From CADEED01 sp039930985 (GTDB taxonomy: Bacteria > Pseudomonadota > Gammaproteobacteria > Steroidobacterales > Steroidobacteraceae), in NCBI GenBank assembly GCA_039930985.1, contig JBDTSV010000099.1, positions 1 to 6,061 on the forward strand: a stretch of 6,061 nucleotides of DNA. The letters are read 5' to 3'. Positions 5,659-6,061 of the stretch are shown piece after piece. Positions within the stretch are counted from its first letter, which is position 1. Each line of letters starts with the position of its first letter. The position numbers were made by a program, and so were the translations under genes. The notes beneath the pieces are model-generated. The model was not told the origin of the DNA and did no database searches. It was given only the letters and a program-made list of their open reading frames with translations.

Positions 5659-6061
5659 ATGAACGAAAACCTCAAATACGGCGCCGCCGCAGTGGTGGTA
5701 GTTGGCCTGTCGGTTGGTGGCGGCCTTTATCTGTCGCGAAACGATCGGCTACCGCCGCCTGCGACGCCGGTCGCCGCGAAGCCGGTGCCGCCAGCACCGC
5801 CGCCGCCCGAAGAGCCGGCCATCAAGCATCCGCTGCCGCCGTCGGAAACGCCGGAGCCGCTGCCGTCGCTCAATGAAAGCGACCAGCCGATGCAGAACGC
5901 GCTTGCAAGCCTGATCGGCAAGGAGTCGGTCGAGCGGTTCATCATCACGAAAGATCTGGTTCGCCACATCGTCGTGACCGTCGACAATCTGCCGGAACCG
6001 AAAGTGGCCGAGCGCATTCGTCCGGTCAAATCAGTGCCCGGCATGTTTGCGATCGGCGGCT
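5659..6061 (+). CDS. DUF3014 family membrane-anchored protein; C-terminus beyond window
   Basis: 134 codons are visible before the window ends. A single hydrophobic segment (about 7-26) follows a short N-terminus, giving a membrane anchor with the rest probably in the periplasm. Residues 31-68 form a proline-rich linker with many PP and PxP steps. The folded domain then begins with LPSLNESDQPMQNALASLIG (68-87), KDLVRHIVVTVDNLPEPK (98-115) and RPVKSVPGMF (121-130), the recognisable start of DUF3014. Its function is not known. No Shine-Dalgarno site precedes the ATG, but the hydrophobic segment starts right after it and the nearest upstream sequence is intergenic, so this start is preferred. 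It could share a transcript with the DUF6624 gene 54 nt upstream or use its own promoter. Confidence 0.9.
   Translation, partial: MNENLKYGAAAVVVVGLSVGGGLYLSRNDRLPPPATPVAAKPVPPAPPPPEEPAIKHPLPPSETPEPLPSLNESDQPMQNALASLIGKESVERFIITKDLVRHIVVTVDNLPEPKVAERIRPVKSVPGMFAIGG

Noticed and set aside
1..6061. tRNA or rRNA genes, CRISPR arrays, insertion sequences
   Set aside because: No cloverleaf or ribosomal RNA signature, no regularly spaced direct repeats and no transposase-like frame or terminal inverted repeats were seen; nearly all of the window is ordinary coding sequence.

Overview
The window is GC-rich, compact bacterial DNA with tightly packed genes. The content (a DUF2282/DUF692/DUF2063/DoxX operon, a DUF3014 protein, a sterol-desaturase-family enzyme, a GAF hybrid-type kinase) suggests a proteobacterium, most likely a gammaproteobacterium. 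No taxonomic marker is present, so this is inference.

Layout. Minus strand, right to left: a sterol desaturase/fatty acid hydroxylase family membrane di-iron enzyme (4049-4810); a 193-bp intergenic region (3856-4048) carrying paired inverted repeats and a textbook sigma-54 promoter; then a four-gene operon, bufA-bufB-bufC-bufD (3852 down to 1421), closed by a strong hairpin (1380-1405); then a sensor histidine kinase that runs off the left edge (1358 to 1). Plus strand: a DUF6624 secreted protein (4912-5604), divergent from the desaturase, and the first 134 codons of a DUF3014 membrane-anchored protein (5659 to the right edge).

The core is a bufferin-type RiPP cluster. BufA is a small secreted DUF2282 precursor with four cysteines. 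BufB is a DUF692 multinuclear non-heme iron oxidase (MNIO) expected to oxidise selected precursor cysteines. BufC is its DUF2063 partner, and BufD is a DoxX-family membrane protein. In described systems the mature peptide binds copper and protects the cell from metal stress.

The most unusual point is the control region. The operon is preceded on its own strand by TGGCACG-N4-TTGCT, the consensus -24/-12 sigma-54 promoter, with two inverted repeats of the same half-site (GGTGGC/GCCACC) 70-110 bp upstream of the predicted start, where enhancer-binding protein sites normally lie. The bufferin operon I know best (Caulobacter) is under an ECF sigma factor, so RpoN control would be a different regulatory solution. 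A perfect 10-bp hairpin near the 5' end of bufB may help set the precursor:enzyme ratio.
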